Shown: positions 8,835 to 18,392 of the stretch, in pieces | Position numbering within the stretch: the stretch's first letter is position 1 | Layout: each line of letters begins with the position of its first letter | Assembly: GCF_004197395.1 (NCBI RefSeq) | Contig: NZ_SELS01000005.1 | Coordinates: 1 to 64,000, forward strand | Reading direction: 5' to 3' | DNA from: Paraburkholderia sp. UYCP14C | Lineage (GTDB): Bacteria > Pseudomonadota > Gammaproteobacteria > Burkholderiales > Burkholderiaceae | DNA: 64,000 nt | Program-made: the position numbers and the translations under genes | The notes under the pieces: model-generated | What the model saw: the letters and a program-made list of their open reading frames with translations, nothing else | The model's database searches: none | Told to the model about the DNA's origin: nothing

Positions 8835-9794
8835 TCACACCGAAGTTCGCGCTTTTGTGTGACCTTGTTGTGTCTGCCCTCGCAACAGCGCAATGAACCG
8901 CTCCGCCGGCGGCGACAGCACGCCGCCCTTGCGCGTGACGATGCCGAAAGTTTGCGATGGCGATTTGAGCCTGACCGGCACGACACGCAGCATCTTGTGC
9001 CGCACGAACGGCCCCGCGATCGCGCTCGGCAGCAGCGAAACGAGTTCGGCGCTGCTTTGCAGCAGTGCGACCGTCACGAAAGTGGAAGCCGTCGAAATCG
9101 GATTGTCGGGCATGTCGAGGCCGGCGAGATCCATCTCGCGTTCGAGCAGCGCATGCAGCGGCATGTGTGACGGATACATGACCCAGCGATGCCCGGCGAG
9201 ATCGCGCAACGTCATCTCGCGGCGCGGCAACGGCGCATGCTGATAACCGACCACCACCGCCAACGGCTCGTCGCCCAGCGGACGATATTGATACTTCGAC
9301 GGATCGGCCGCGACCGCCGCGCGGCCCACCACCAGATCGAGCCGGCCGTCGTCGAGCTGCGCGAGCATTCGCGCGCTGGTGTCCTCGACCACTTCGATCG
9401 ACAGACCCGGTTGCGCCGCATGCAATTGATTCAGCGCGGGCACCACGCAGTCGGGAATCGCGCCCATGATCGCGCCGAGCGCGAGCCGACCGCCCCGCCC
9501 CGAACGTATTTCGGCGACGTCCTGGCAAAGCGCGGTCAGGTCCGACGTCACGACGCGCGCATAGCGGATTACGCAATGGCCGAGCTGATTCGGGATCATG
9601 CCGCTTTTCGAGCGCTCGAAAAGCGGCGCGTCGAGCATCGCTTCGAGCTCCTGCAGCGCCTTGCTCGCCGCCGACTGCGTCATCGACATCACGCCGGCCG
9701 CCTTGTGCAGCGATTTGTGATCGTCGAGCGCGATCAGCAGATGCAGCTGCTTCATGCGCAGCTTCGACAGCAGGACGTTGAGCGTGTCTTTCAT
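8835..9794 (-). CDS. LysR-family transcriptional regulator
   Basis: This 319-residue regulator has the LysR winged helix at about residues 10-75 (KAAGVMSMTQSAASKALQEL) and the periplasmic-binding-like effector domain from about 95. It is transcribed divergently from the DapA-family gene that begins 159 bases away, the usual arrangement when a LysR protein controls the divergent operon and itself. The effector is therefore probably a sugar acid or amine handled by the two downstream enzymes, but nothing in the sequence names it. In the shared region a short A+T-rich stretch around 9820-9843 is the likeliest binding site. Confidence 0.8.
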   Translation of the reverse strand: MKDTLNVLLSKLRMKQLHLLIALDDHKSLHKAAGVMSMTQSAASKALQELEAMLDAPLFERSKSGMIPNQLGHCVIRYARVVTSDLTALCQDVAEIRSGRGGRLALGAIMGAIPDCVVPALNQLHAAQPGLSIEVVEDTSARMLAQLDDGRLDLVVGRAAVAADPSKYQYRPLGDEPLAVVVGYQHAPLPRREMTLRDLAGHRWVMYPSHMPLHALLEREMDLAGLDMPDNPISTASTFVTVALLQSSAELVSLLPSAIAGPFVRHKMLRVVPVRLKSPSQTFGIVTRKGGVLSPPAERFIALLRGQTQQGHTKARTSV

Positions 9795-9953
9795 CGGCGG
9801 GGTGAGTCGTAAAAGCGATCACGATATGGAAACAATTCAATATACCTGCGCGGCCTCGCGCCGTATAGTCGCCCAAGGAGACATTCATCGAGTTGCGCCG
9901 CCCGTTCGCGGGCCCACGCGCGATCCTTCCATCCCAGCACGGACCACATCACC

Positions 9954-10886
9954 ATGAGCCAACCGTCAACTGCCACCGCCCTGCGCGGCGTCTTCCCCGT
10001 CGTGCCGACGATCTTCGACGACGCGGGCCGCCTCGACCTCGAAGGCCAGAAGCGCTGCCTCGATTTCATGATCGATGCCGGCTCGAACGGCCTGTGCATC
10101 CTCGCGAACTTCTCCGAGCAGTTCGCGCTGTCCGACGACGAGCGCAACACGCTGATGCATCTCGCACTCGAACACGTCGCGGGCCGCGTGCCGGTGATCG
10201 TCACGACCACGCACTTCAGTTCGTACCAGTGCGCGGAGCGCAGCCGCGCCGCGCAGGCGGCGGGCGCCGCGATGGTGATGGTGATGCCGCCGTATCACGG
10301 CGCGACGATCCGCATCGGCGAGCGCGGTATCCACGAGTTCTATCGTACGGTGTCCGATGCAATCCAGATTCCGATCATGATCCAGGATGCGCCGGTCAGC
10401 GGCACGCCGTTGTCCGCGCCGTTCCTCGCCCGCATGGCGCGCGAGATCGACAACGTGTCGTACTTCAAGATCGAAACGCCGCAGGCCGCGAACAAGCTGC
10501 GCGAGCTGATCGAACTGGGCGGCGACGCGATCGTCGGTCCATGGGACGGCGAGGAAGCGATCACGCTGATGGCCGATCTCGATGCGGGCGCGACCGGCTC
10601 GATGACGGGCGGCGGTTATGCCGACGGCATCCGCCTGATCGTCGACGCCTATGCGGCCGGCGATACCGAGGCCGCCGCCGCGCACTATCAGCAGTGGCTG
10701 CCGCTGATCAACTACGAGAATCGCCAGGGTGGCCTCGCCTCGTGCAAGGCGCTGATGAAGGAAGGCGGCGTGATCCGCTCGGACGCGGTGCGTCATCCGC
10801 TGCCGCAGATGCACCCGGCGACGCGCGAAGGGCTGTTGAAGATCGCGCGCCGGCTCGATCCGCTCGTGTTGCGCTGGGGTCGATAA
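9954..10886 (+). CDS. DapA/N-acetylneuraminate lyase family dehydratase or aldolase
   Basis: This 310-residue TIM-barrel enzyme forms a Schiff base through the lysine in YFKIETP (K172). The first strand GVFPVVPTIFDD is typical of the family. The YNxP motif of true dihydrodipicolinate synthase is replaced by IMIQDAP at 141-147, so the usual tyrosine is missing, as in members that dehydrate 2-keto-3-deoxy sugar acids (for example L-2-keto-3-deoxyarabonate dehydratase). It is therefore not lysine biosynthetic DapA. The gene is divergent from a LysR regulator and is followed 85 bases later by an FAD oxidoreductase. An alternative role is deamination of pyrroline-4-hydroxy-2-carboxylate in hydroxyproline breakdown, because hydroxyproline genes occur 11 kb downstream. 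The substrate is undecided. Confidence 0.75.
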   Translation: MSQPSTATALRGVFPVVPTIFDDAGRLDLEGQKRCLDFMIDAGSNGLCILANFSEQFALSDDERNTLMHLALEHVAGRVPVIVTTTHFSSYQCAERSRAAQAAGAAMVMVMPPYHGATIRIGERGIHEFYRTVSDAIQIPIMIQDAPVSGTPLSAPFLARMAREIDNVSYFKIETPQAANKLRELIELGGDAIVGPWDGEEAITLMADLDAGATGSMTGGGYADGIRLIVDAYAAGDTEAAAAHYQQWLPLINYENRQGGLASCKALMKEGGVIRSDAVRHPLPQMHPATREGLLKIARRLDPLVLRWGR

Positions 10887-10971
10887 CACGATTGAAGCGC
10901 AGCGGGGCGCCCGCCGACGTGCGGGCTCATGCGGGCTGGACGGCGACACACGATTGCCGCTAACCTAGGGC

Positions 10972-12282
10972 ATGTCCACAAGCTCGCGCCCCATGCAAAG
11001 TTTCTACGAAGCCACCGTCACCCGCTCCACCGCCTATACGCCGCTCAACGGCCGACGCAGCGCGCACGTCTGCATCATCGGCGGCGGACTCGCGGGACTC
11101 TCCACCGCGTTGGGACTCGCCGAGCGCGGCGTCGAAGACGTCGTCGTGCTCGAAGCGCAGCAGGTCGGCTTCGGTGCATCGGGACGCAACGGCGGCTTCG
11201 TGTTCGGCGGCTACAGCCTCGATTGCGCCGACCTGCTGAAGACGCTCGGCCCGACTCGCGCGCGCGAGCTCTATGCGCTGACCACCGACGCGGTCGAGCT
11301 GATGCGCAAGCGCATTGCGCGCCATCGGATCGATTGCGACGCGACCGATGCCGGCGTGATCCTCGCGAACTGGTTCGACGAACCCGCGCGCCTCGAAGCG
11401 CAACGGCGTCTGATGCGCGATTCGTTCGGCGTCGACTGGGAACCGATCGCTGCCGACGAACTCGCCGCGCAACTGAAAACGAGCCGCTATCATGGCGGCC
11501 TGTTCGAGCGCAACGCGTTCCATTTTCATCCGCTCAAGTACGTAGTCGGCGTCGCCGCGGCGGCCGCGCAGGCGGGCGCGACGATCCACGAGCGCTCGCC
11601 GGTCGTCAGCTTGCGGCGCGACGGTGCGGGCTTCGTCGTCGAGACGCCGCAGGGTGCGCTCGACGCGCGCCACGTCGTGATGGCGGGCGGCGGCTATGCG
11701 CGCAACGTGTACGCGCGCGTCGAGCGCGCGGTGCTGCCGATCGCCACCTACGTGATGGCGACCGAGCCGCTCGGCCACCGCTTGTCCGACGCGATCGCGA
11801 CGCGTGCCGCGGTCTACGACACCCGTTTCGCGTTCGATTACTACCGGCCGCTGCCCGACACGCGCATTGTGTGGGGCGGCCGCATCTCGGTGCGCGACCG
11901 CGAGCCCGACGCGATTGCGCGTCTGTTGCGACAGGACCTGCTGAAGGTCTATCCGCAGTTGCGCGACGTGCGCGTCGAGCACGCCTGGGGCGGCCTGATG
12001 AGCTACGCGCGACACAAGATGCCGCAGATCGGCCGTAGCGCGGATGGCGTCTGGTACGCGGTCGGTTTCGGCGGACACGGCATGGCCCCGACCACGGTGT
12101 CGGGCGAACTGCTGGCCGCGGCCATCGCCGGGGAACGGCCAGTGCCCGACGCGTTCGCGAGCTTCGGCCTCACGCGCACGTACGGCGCGCTCGGTCTCGC
12201 GGCCGCGCAGCTCACGTACACCGCGATGCAAACGCGCGACGCACTCGCCGCGCGCCGCCGTCCCACGCGCCCGGTCGCGTAA
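10972..12282 (+). CDS. FAD-dependent amine/amino-acid oxidoreductase (DAO family, PuuB-like)
   Basis: This 436-residue protein has the dinucleotide-binding motif CIIGGGLAGLSTALG at about residues 34-48. It also has the GASGRNGGF segment found in gamma-glutamylputrescine oxidase (PuuB) and related DAO enzymes, and the C-terminal FAD contact GFGGHGMAPT. Such enzymes oxidise a secondary amine or amino acid and pass electrons to oxygen or quinone. It lies just behind the DapA-family gene and probably shares its transcript and LysR control. The ATG at 10972 has a poor ribosome site; the family N-terminus supports it. No other puu-pathway genes are nearby, so putrescine as substrate is only one possibility. 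Confidence 0.78.
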   Translation: MSTSSRPMQSFYEATVTRSTAYTPLNGRRSAHVCIIGGGLAGLSTALGLAERGVEDVVVLEAQQVGFGASGRNGGFVFGGYSLDCADLLKTLGPTRARELYALTTDAVELMRKRIARHRIDCDATDAGVILANWFDEPARLEAQRRLMRDSFGVDWEPIAADELAAQLKTSRYHGGLFERNAFHFHPLKYVVGVAAAAAQAGATIHERSPVVSLRRDGAGFVVETPQGALDARHVVMAGGGYARNVYARVERAVLPIATYVMATEPLGHRLSDAIATRAAVYDTRFAFDYYRPLPDTRIVWGGRISVRDREPDAIARLLRQDLLKVYPQLRDVRVEHAWGGLMSYARHKMPQIGRSADGVWYAVGFGGHGMAPTTVSGELLAAAIAGERPVPDAFASFGLTRTYGALGLAAAQLTYTAMQTRDALAARRRPTRPVA

Positions 12283-12387
12283 GCACCACGCAAGCCCCTT
12301 CGAGATGCTTGCGTCGATGCCCGAGACCCGTGCCAGAGGCCCATTTCGCCATGCTAGAATGCGCCGTCACTGCCGCTCGAAACCACA

Positions 12388-13158
12388 ATGAAAAAGGGAA
12401 GCAAGGCCGCCGAGCCTGATACCAACGGCATCGTGTCCGACACACCGCACGCCGATGCGCGACGTACCGAGGCTAAGCATGCGGACGCAAAACGTAGCGA
12501 CGCCCGGCGCAGCAGCGCCCGACGTGCGGACGCTCCACGCAAATACGATCCGGAGCAGACGAAGCGCAACATCCTCGACGTCGCGACCCAGGAGTTCTCC
12601 GCGATGGGACTGACGGGCGCCCGCGTCGACGCGATCGCGGAACGCACGAACACCACCAAGCGCATGCTGTACTACTACTTCGGCAGCAAGGAAGGGTTGT
12701 ACCAGGCGGTGCTGGAGAAGGTGTATGGAGACATTCGCGCGCTCGAACAGGATCTGCACATCAGCGAACTCGATCCGGTCGAGGGCATGCGCGCGCTGGT
12801 CGAATTCACGTTCGACTACCACGACCGCCAGCGCGACTTCGTGCGCCTCGTGACGATCGAAAACATTCACGGCGCCAAGTACGTCGAGCAGGTCAAGACG
12901 TTCAAAGGACGCAACGTCACCGTGATTCACACGATCGAGGATCTGCTCGCGCGCGGCATCGCGGCCGGCCAGTTCCGCAGTGACATCGATCCGATCGACC
13001 TGCATCTGATGATCAGCTCGCTGTGCTTTCATCGCGTGGGCAACCGGCATACGTTCGGCACGGCGTTTGGGCGCGATCCGTCGCATCCGCGGCTGCGCGC
13101 GCGGCATCGGGCGATGATCGTCGATGCGATCTTGCGGTTCGTGAAGAAGGACGATTGA
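12388..13158 (+). CDS. TetR-family transcriptional regulator
   Basis: This is a 256-residue protein. The first 50 residues are a low-complexity Ala/Arg/Asp-rich leader with repeated DAKR/DARR words. The TetR helix-turn-helix follows at about 55-105 (GARVDAIAERTNTTKRMLYYYF), then an all-helical ligand domain. It precedes, on the same strand, a convergent pectinase and a quinate/shikimate block that has no regulator of its own, so it is a reasonable candidate regulator of that block. The leader may be disordered or the true start may lie further in, since DAPRKYDPEQTKRNIL is where family similarity begins. A shared terminator follows the gene. Confidence 0.8.
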   Translation: MKKGSKAAEPDTNGIVSDTPHADARRTEAKHADAKRSDARRSSARRADAPRKYDPEQTKRNILDVATQEFSAMGLTGARVDAIAERTNTTKRMLYYYFGSKEGLYQAVLEKVYGDIRALEQDLHISELDPVEGMRALVEFTFDYHDRQRDFVRLVTIENIHGAKYVEQVKTFKGRNVTVIHTIEDLLARGIAAGQFRSDIDPIDLHLMISSLCFHRVGNRHTFGTAFGRDPSHPRLRARHRAMIVDAILRFVKKDD

Positions 13159-13189
13159 CGCCGGCGGCGCAACGACCGGCTGAAAAGGA

Positions 13190-13223
13190 AACGGGATGTG
13201 GCGAAAACCACATCCCGTTTTTT
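13190..13223. terminator. Bidirectional terminator between TetR and GH28 genes
   Basis: A perfect 12-base inverted repeat (AACGGGATGTGG at 13190-13201 and its complement at 13208-13219) encloses a six-base loop. It is followed by a T-run on the plus strand and preceded by A-rich sequence that gives T residues on the minus strand. It sits between two convergent genes. Confidence 0.85.
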
Positions 13224-13256
13224 ATCGCTTCGAAAAACGCAGCGCGTTCAGCGGCT

Positions 13257-14879
13257 TTACTGCCCCGGCAAACCGGTGACGGCAGTCGACGTGGCGGGCA
13301 ACGTCGGCACGAGGTTCGCCCCCGCGGCATCCTTGATCGTGCTGTTGGTAAAGGTCCAGTTGCCCGCATTGGCGATCGAGCCGGCCCCCACCGAGGTGCC
13401 CGACGATTTGACGGCCGTGATGTTCACGTTGTTCAACGTGAAATTGGTAAACCGGCCCTTCTCCGCTTCACCCGCGATCGTATAGCCCGCCACGCCGAAC
13501 ACCGCGCTCTCGACGTGCTTCATCGTGATGTTCTCGAACTTGAAGTTGCGGAAGATCGGATAGCCGTCCGACGCGTTCGCGGGCATCACGAGAATCGACG
13601 GCCAGTACGGCGGTTCCACATACGTCGAGCCGAACGTGGCCGGCACAGTGCCGCCAGCCGGCCAGTTTTCGTTGCCTTGCATGAAGTAGTACGCGTCGTC
13701 GACGTTGATGTCGTGGATATAGACGTTTTCCATCGTGCCGCCGCGCGTCGGCGCGGATTTGAACACAAACACGCTGTAGACGGCCGGACCGCCCGTCTTG
13801 TAGCCGACGTTGCTGTTGATCTGCCCGGTCAGCGGCGAGACCTGGATGTTCGACACTTCGATGTTGTTCGCGCCGCCCGACGTTTCGCTGCCGATCGTAA
13901 ACGCGGTCGCGCCGGCCCGCACCGTCGAGTTGCGGATCACGACGTTCGCCGTCGGCTTGTTCACGCGCAGCCCGTCGCCGTCGCGGCCCGACTTGATCAC
14001 GAAGCCATCGTCGTTCGCGACAATGTCCGCGTTCTCGACCAGAATGTTCGTCGACGAGTCCATGTCGATGCCGTCGGTACTCGGCATGATGCCGGTCGTG
14101 GGCGTCGGGAAGTTGTAGACCTTGACGCCGTCGAGGTGCAACTGGTCCGAATAGCACAGGTGAATGGTCCAGAACGGCGAGTTCTGCACGGTCACGTCCT
14201 TGATCGTGACGTTCGTCGACTCGTACGTTTCGATGCCGCGCGGGCGCTGCTCGTCCCAGTTGAGCGCCCACGTGGCACCGAGCGTCGAATGGAACGACGT
14301 GCCCTCGGCGTAATAGTGCGACCACCACGCTTGCCCGTTGCCGTCGATCACGCCCTTGCCGGTGATCGTCACGTTGGCGGCGTTGCGCACGTTGATGATC
14401 GCCGATGCCCAGTTCATCTCGATGCCCTGCACGCGGGTCGGCACCTGCGGGTACAGCGAAAGACCATCGGGATAGAAACCGTTGGTCGCGCCGGACGCGA
14501 TGGTGGTTTCGATATTCCACCAGGTCTGCGCCTGAATGGCCTTCAGCGTCACGCCTTCATCGATCTGCAAGGTCGTGTCCGACCCGACGAACAGCGCGCC
14601 GGTCATGAACATGCCTTGCGGAAATACGACCGTCCCCTTCGCGGCAGTCGCGGCGTTCAGTGCTTTCTGGATCGCGGCGGTGTCGTCCGTCGAGCCGTCG
14701 CCTTTGGCGCCGAAGTCGGCGACGTTGAACGTCGTGCTAACGGTCGGTGAAGAGGCCGGCGCCGCCGGGGTCGCCGTTGCGGGCGGGGCCGACGCGTCGG
14801 AATTACTGCTCGACATCCCACCACCACAGCCCGCCAGAGTCATGCATGCCACTGCAATCGCCAACAATCCTGTCCTCAT
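13257..14879 (-). CDS. GH28 polygalacturonase-like lipoprotein
   Basis: This 540-residue right-handed beta-helix protein is predicted to hydrolyse pectin or a related galacturonan. The N-terminus is a lipoprotein signal with lipobox LAGC (C18) and a Ser/Ala/Pro-rich linker to about 48. GH28 motifs are STDGID at 267-272 (general acid region), NDDG at 289-292, and IGSETSGG at 329-336 in place of the common GHGxSIGS. The missing histidine is seen in exo-acting and rhamnogalacturonan-type branches, so an exo mode is plausible. Membrane attachment would keep the enzyme on the cell. It is convergent with the TetR gene and has its own upstream region. Confidence 0.8.
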   Translation of the reverse strand: MRTGLLAIAVACMTLAGCGGGMSSSNSDASAPPATATPAAPASSPTVSTTFNVADFGAKGDGSTDDTAAIQKALNAATAAKGTVVFPQGMFMTGALFVGSDTTLQIDEGVTLKAIQAQTWWNIETTIASGATNGFYPDGLSLYPQVPTRVQGIEMNWASAIINVRNAANVTITGKGVIDGNGQAWWSHYYAEGTSFHSTLGATWALNWDEQRPRGIETYESTNVTIKDVTVQNSPFWTIHLCYSDQLHLDGVKVYNFPTPTTGIMPSTDGIDMDSSTNILVENADIVANDDGFVIKSGRDGDGLRVNKPTANVVIRNSTVRAGATAFTIGSETSGGANNIEVSNIQVSPLTGQINSNVGYKTGGPAVYSVFVFKSAPTRGGTMENVYIHDINVDDAYYFMQGNENWPAGGTVPATFGSTYVEPPYWPSILVMPANASDGYPIFRNFKFENITMKHVESAVFGVAGYTIAGEAEKGRFTNFTLNNVNITAVKSSGTSVGAGSIANAGNWTFTNSTIKDAAGANLVPTLPATSTAVTGLPGQ

Positions 14880-15167
14880 GTCCCCTCCAATGGTTTGAAC
14901 CTACGGCTCGAAATTTATGTTGTAGGCATTCTCTTCATTGATGTGATGTCATACAAGATGGTTTACCCTTGTCTGACAAAGCCATAACCATAAATGACGG
15001 ATTCCGCCGTTTATTGCGCGAAATACGTCTCACATATTGAATGTTTATTAAATTACCCACATATTGAGCAATGTAATTTCTACGCAACTTTGGCCATACT
15101 TCCTCAGCAGGGCAAATGTAATAAGACATCGCATGACTACAAGCGCGATGATCTCGCCACGAAAAGC
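14880..15167. other. AT-rich region carrying the GH28 promoter
   Basis: This stretch between the pectinase start and the MFS terminator is much richer in A+T than the genes around it and has no supported CDS. The ribosome site TTGGAGGGG precedes the GH28 ATG. Around 14948-14959 a word ATGTCATACAAG, and at 14971-14982 TGTCTGACAAAG, resemble half-sites of a dimeric repressor, but no second perfect arm is present. Confidence 0.35.
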
Positions 15168-15212
15168 AAAAAATCCCCGGTTGCCGCCGCACTGCGACGA
15201 CAACCGGGGATT
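15168..15212 (-). terminator. Rho-independent terminator of the quinate MFS operon
   Basis: A 12-base perfect inverted repeat (AATCCCCGGTTG at 15172-15183 and its complement at 15201-15212) is followed on the minus strand by six T residues (15168-15173). It lies 53 bases after the MFS stop. Confidence 0.85.
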
Positions 15213-15264
15213 CGAAGGGAACAGCGACCGTCAGATCAAACGAGACGGATAAGCGGAGGAAGAC

Positions 15265-16632
15265 TTAATCCACCAGCACGATCCGCTTGATATCGCCGAC
15301 GATGAAGATGTACGACAGCGCACCGATCAACGCGATGACACCGATAAACACCAGCGCGCCCACGAACGAACCGGTTGCGGCGACGATCAGGCCGACCACC
15401 AGCGGCGTCACGATACCTGCCAGATTCGCGGCGAAGTTGAAGATGCCGCCGGTCACACCGAGCAGGCCTTCGGGCGCGATATCCGACACCAGCGTCCAGC
15501 CGAGCGCGGCCATGCCCTGTGCGAAGAACGCCACCGACAGAATCGCGATCACGACGACGTTGCTCTCGACATAGTTCGCGAGAATGATCGTCGAGGCGAG
15601 CAGCAAACCCGCAATGATCGGCAGCTTGCGCGCGACGTTCGGCGATTTGCCGCGACGCAGCAGCCAGTCGGAGAACATGCCGCCGAACATCACGCCGATC
15701 GACGCCGCGATGAACGGCATGATCGCGAAGAAGCCGATCTTCAGCCACGCCATATGACGCTCGGTGGCGAGATACGTCGGGAACCACGTGAGGAAGAACA
15801 CCAACGTCGAATTGCCCGCGAACTGGCCGAGGCAGATGCCGGTCAGTTGACGGTGCTTGAGCAGTCGGCCGATCGTGCGCCATTCGAAGCCGTTCTTCTT
15901 CGGCGCGGCTGCACCTGCCGCGTCTGCGACGTCCTTGTGGCGTTGCGTGAGACCGCCGCCCGCCTCGATATAGTCGAGCTCTTCCTGATTCGCCGACGGA
16001 TGATCGCGCGGCTCGCGATACAGCAGCCACCACACCACGCCGAACGCGATACCGACACCGCCGACCACGAGGAACAGCGAGCGCCAGCCGAACGCGCCCA
16101 TCAGCATGAACAGGAACGGGCTGAAAAACGCGAGGCCGATATATTCGCCGACCGTGTAGGTACCGGTCGCCATCGCGCGTTCGCTTTGCGGGAACCAGGT
16201 GGCGACCACGCGGCTATTGGTCGGGAAGCACGGCGCTTCCGAAACGCCGAGGCCCAGACGGAACGCGAACAGCCCGCCGATGCTGCCCACGAGCCCTTGC
16301 GCGAGCGTGCACAGCGACCAGAACGTCATCGACAGGAAGTACGTGAGCTTGCTGCCGAAGCGGTCGAGAAACAGGCCGCCCGGAATCTGCGCGGCCACGT
16401 AGCTCCACGAAAACACCGAGAACAGCAGGCCCATCAGCGCGGCGTTGATGCCGAGTTCCTTCGTCAACTGCGGCGCGGCGATGCCGAGCACCGTGCGGTC
16501 GAGATAGTTGATCATCGTGCCGACTGCGAGCAGTCCGAGGATCTTGTAACGGGCTTTGGAACGGCGCGCGGTGCTCGCCGTCTTGGTCTGCGCGGGCGAG
16601 CCCGCCGAACTGGATTGGAACGATTGCGTCAT
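15265..16632 (-). CDS. MFS transporter, anion:cation symporter family; probable quinate/shikimate uptake
   Basis: This 455-residue, 12-helix transporter of the ACS family (relatives of GudP/GarP sugar-acid and ExuT hexuronate carriers) begins its first helix at MINYLDRTVLGIAAP. It also shows the signature RLGLGVSEAPCFPTNSRVV. A 26-residue Ser/Thr/Ala-rich cytoplasmic tail precedes it. It is the last gene of the aroQ-quinate dehydrogenase operon, 49 bases after the dehydrogenase stop, so quinate or shikimate is the likely cargo by context. The pectinase on the other side leaves galacturonate as a second possibility. Confidence 0.8.
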   Translation of the reverse strand: MTQSFQSSSAGSPAQTKTASTARRSKARYKILGLLAVGTMINYLDRTVLGIAAPQLTKELGINAALMGLLFSVFSWSYVAAQIPGGLFLDRFGSKLTYFLSMTFWSLCTLAQGLVGSIGGLFAFRLGLGVSEAPCFPTNSRVVATWFPQSERAMATGTYTVGEYIGLAFFSPFLFMLMGAFGWRSLFLVVGGVGIAFGVVWWLLYREPRDHPSANQEELDYIEAGGGLTQRHKDVADAAGAAAPKKNGFEWRTIGRLLKHRQLTGICLGQFAGNSTLVFFLTWFPTYLATERHMAWLKIGFFAIMPFIAASIGVMFGGMFSDWLLRRGKSPNVARKLPIIAGLLLASTIILANYVESNVVVIAILSVAFFAQGMAALGWTLVSDIAPEGLLGVTGGIFNFAANLAGIVTPLVVGLIVAATGSFVGALVFIGVIALIGALSYIFIVGDIKRIVLVD

Positions 16633-16681
16633 GCGTGCTTGTCTCCTCGATCAGCTTGGATGCCGGTCTTTACGCGGCCGG

Positions 16682-17620
16682 TTAGCGTTGCAACAGCGAT
16701 TGAAAGTGGGTGTAGACGCGCTCGGCGTCCGGCTCGAGGCCCGTAAAAATGCGCATGGCATCGACCGCCTGGTAGACCGCCATGCCGCCGCCGCTGAGCG
16801 TGCGGCAGCCGAGCGCTTCGGCCGCCTGCAACAGCTCGGTGCGGATCGGGAAATAGACGATGTCGGCGACCCACAGATCGCGGTGCAGCAATTCGGCCGG
16901 CAGCGGCAGGCCCGGCAGTTTGGCCATGCCGGTCGGCGTCGCGTGAATCAGCCCTTGCGCGGCGGCCAGCGACTCGCCCAGCGAGGTGCCCGCAGTGACC
17001 TTGGCTTTAGGGAAACGCGCCTGCAATTCGTCGGCAAGCGACTGCGCGCGGGCGGCGTCGACGTCGAACAGCGTCAGCGACTGCGCGCCCATGTTCAGCG
17101 CCGCGTGCGCGACCGCCGCGCCCGCGCCGCCGGCGCCGAGCTGCACGACGCGTTCCAGCGACACGTCCGGCAGGCCACGCTGGAACGCGCGCGCGAAACC
17201 GGACCAGTCGGTGTTGTGACCGATACGCTTGCCGTCCTTGAGCAGCACGGTGTTGACCGCGCCGAGCGCGCGGGCGTCATCGGACAGTTCGTCGAGCAGC
17301 GGAATCACCGCCTGCTTGCACGGATACGTGATGTTCAGGCCGTTATAACCCATCCGTTCGGCCGCCGTCAGCAGCTCCGGCAGCGCAGCGATGTCGAGCT
17401 TCTGCGCATCGAGGTCGATGCGTCGATACACGTAATGCAGACCGAGCTTGCTGCCCTCTTCCTCGTGCATCGCGGGCGTCAGCGAACCACCGATGCCCGA
17501 GCCGATCAGACCGACCAGAAAGGAATTCGGAGTGGCCCGCAAGTTCGCCTGCGCATTGGCCAACGCGGCCATCTGCGCTTCGGTGCGGGGGTTTGCCTGA
17601 GTGTTCGCTTGAGTGTTCAT
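16682..17620 (-). CDS. Quinate/shikimate dehydrogenase (AroE superfamily, catabolic type)
   Basis: This 312-residue protein interconverts quinate/shikimate and dehydroquinate/dehydroshikimate with a nicotinamide cofactor. It has the substrate-site segment [11 protein letters not shown] in place of the biosynthetic SxSP pattern, the catalytic lysine in [10 protein letters not shown], the aspartate in GHNTDWSGF, and the Rossmann loop [10 protein letters not shown]. These features match quinate/shikimate dehydrogenases such as the Corynebacterium QsuD type. The first 25 residues are an Asn/Gln/Thr/Ala repeat, so a later start is possible. Its ATG overlaps the stop of the dehydroquinase gene (ATGA), indicating coupled translation. 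Context with aroQ and the dehydroshikimate dehydratase supports catabolism rather than aromatic amino-acid synthesis. Confidence 0.83.
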   Translation of the reverse strand: MNTQANTQANPRTEAQMAALANAQANLRATPNSFLVGLIGSGIGGSLTPAMHEEEGSKLGLHYVYRRIDLDAQKLDIAALPELLTAAERMGYNGLNITYPCKQAVIPLLDELSDDARALGAVNTVLLKDGKRIGHNTDWSGFARAFQRGLPDVSLERVVQLGAGGAGAAVAHAALNMGAQSLTLFDVDAARAQSLADELQARFPKAKVTAGTSLGESLAAAQGLIHATPTGMAKLPGLPLPAELLHRDLWVADIVYFPIRTELLQAAEALGCRTLSGGGMAVYQAVDAMRIFTGLEPDAERVYTHFQSLLQR

Positions 17621-18072
17621 TTTGCCGCCCTATTCTTAAGAATCGTCGCCATCCGTTCCAGCGCGAGCACATAGCCCTGCGTGCCGCAGCCGACGATGAT
17701 CGCGTCGGCGACCGCCGACACGTACGAGTGATGCCGGAACGCTTCGCGTCGATGCACGTTCGAGATATGCACCTCGATGACGGGCTTCTCGATCGCGCTC
17801 AGCGCGTCGGCGATCGCGACCGACGTATGCGTGTACGCGGCCGGATTGATCACGATGCCGTCGACCTTGGTGCGCGCCGCGTGCAGCCAGTCGATCAGCT
17901 GATGCTCGGCGTTCGACTGGCAGAAGTCGATCGCGAGGCCGAGGCGCTCGCCCGCGTCGCGGCACAGCTTCGCGACGTCGTCGAGCGTTTCCGAGCCGTA
18001 GACGGCCGGCTCGCGCGTGCCGAGCAGATTGAGGTTCGGTCCATTCAGGACCAGTACGGAGGCAAAGCTCAT
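17617..18072 (-). CDS. aroQ: Type II 3-dehydroquinate dehydratase
   Basis: This 151-residue protein interconverts 3-dehydroquinate and 3-dehydroshikimate as a cytosolic dodecamer. Conserved parts include the opening [17 protein letters not shown], the flexible-loop arginine and tyrosine in that block (REPAVYG), [12 protein letters not shown] (catalytic Asn region) and [14 protein letters not shown]. The ATG at 18072 is preferred because GCAGGAGTCG stands before it and the family starts here; the frame is open 28 codons further upstream. It is the first gene of the three-gene operon and is divergent from the dehydroshikimate dehydratase gene. A separate biosynthetic aroQ elsewhere in the genome is expected. 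Confidence 0.9.
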   Translation of the reverse strand: MSFASVLVLNGPNLNLLGTREPAVYGSETLDDVAKLCRDAGERLGLAIDFCQSNAEHQLIDWLHAARTKVDGIVINPAAYTHTSVAIADALSAIEKPVIEVHISNVHRREAFRHHSYVSAVADAIIVGCGTQGYVLALERMATILKNRAAK

Positions 18073-18392
18073 GACAACGACTCCTGCAGAATAAGGCGCG
18101 ACTCGAACCGCGGCACCCGCGGCGGTTCTTCGACGCATGGCGAAGTGTGCGCGCATTGGCCGTCGCCGTCATTCGGGGTTTCTACGAATTTGTACCATCT
18201 AGTTAGTTTGTATAGACTGTCGAAACTCCCGGCTAGTGTGGGGTATTCTGGTCTGCGTCTTGCTGCAGTGCGTAACGAACTAGTCCATTTTGCGCATTGC
18301 AGCAAGCCCGGCAGACCGCGTCCACAGGGCGCGCCGCAGCGGTTTGTCGGTTCATTTCCTCCGTCGTTTGTGCGTTTTTGCAGGAGTCGTTC
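18073..18392. promoter_or_regulatory. Divergent promoter region of the quinate/shikimate catabolic genes
   Basis: This 320-base gap separates the divergent aroQ operon and the dehydroshikimate dehydratase gene and has no CDS. A possible plus-strand promoter is TTTGTA (18189-18194) and TATAGA (18211-18216) with a 16-base spacer. The word CTAGTT at 18199-18204, inside that spacer, recurs inverted as AACTAG at 18278-18283, which may mark two operator half-sites. The two divergent genes carry nearly the same ribosome site (GCAGGAGTCGTT). Confidence 0.4.
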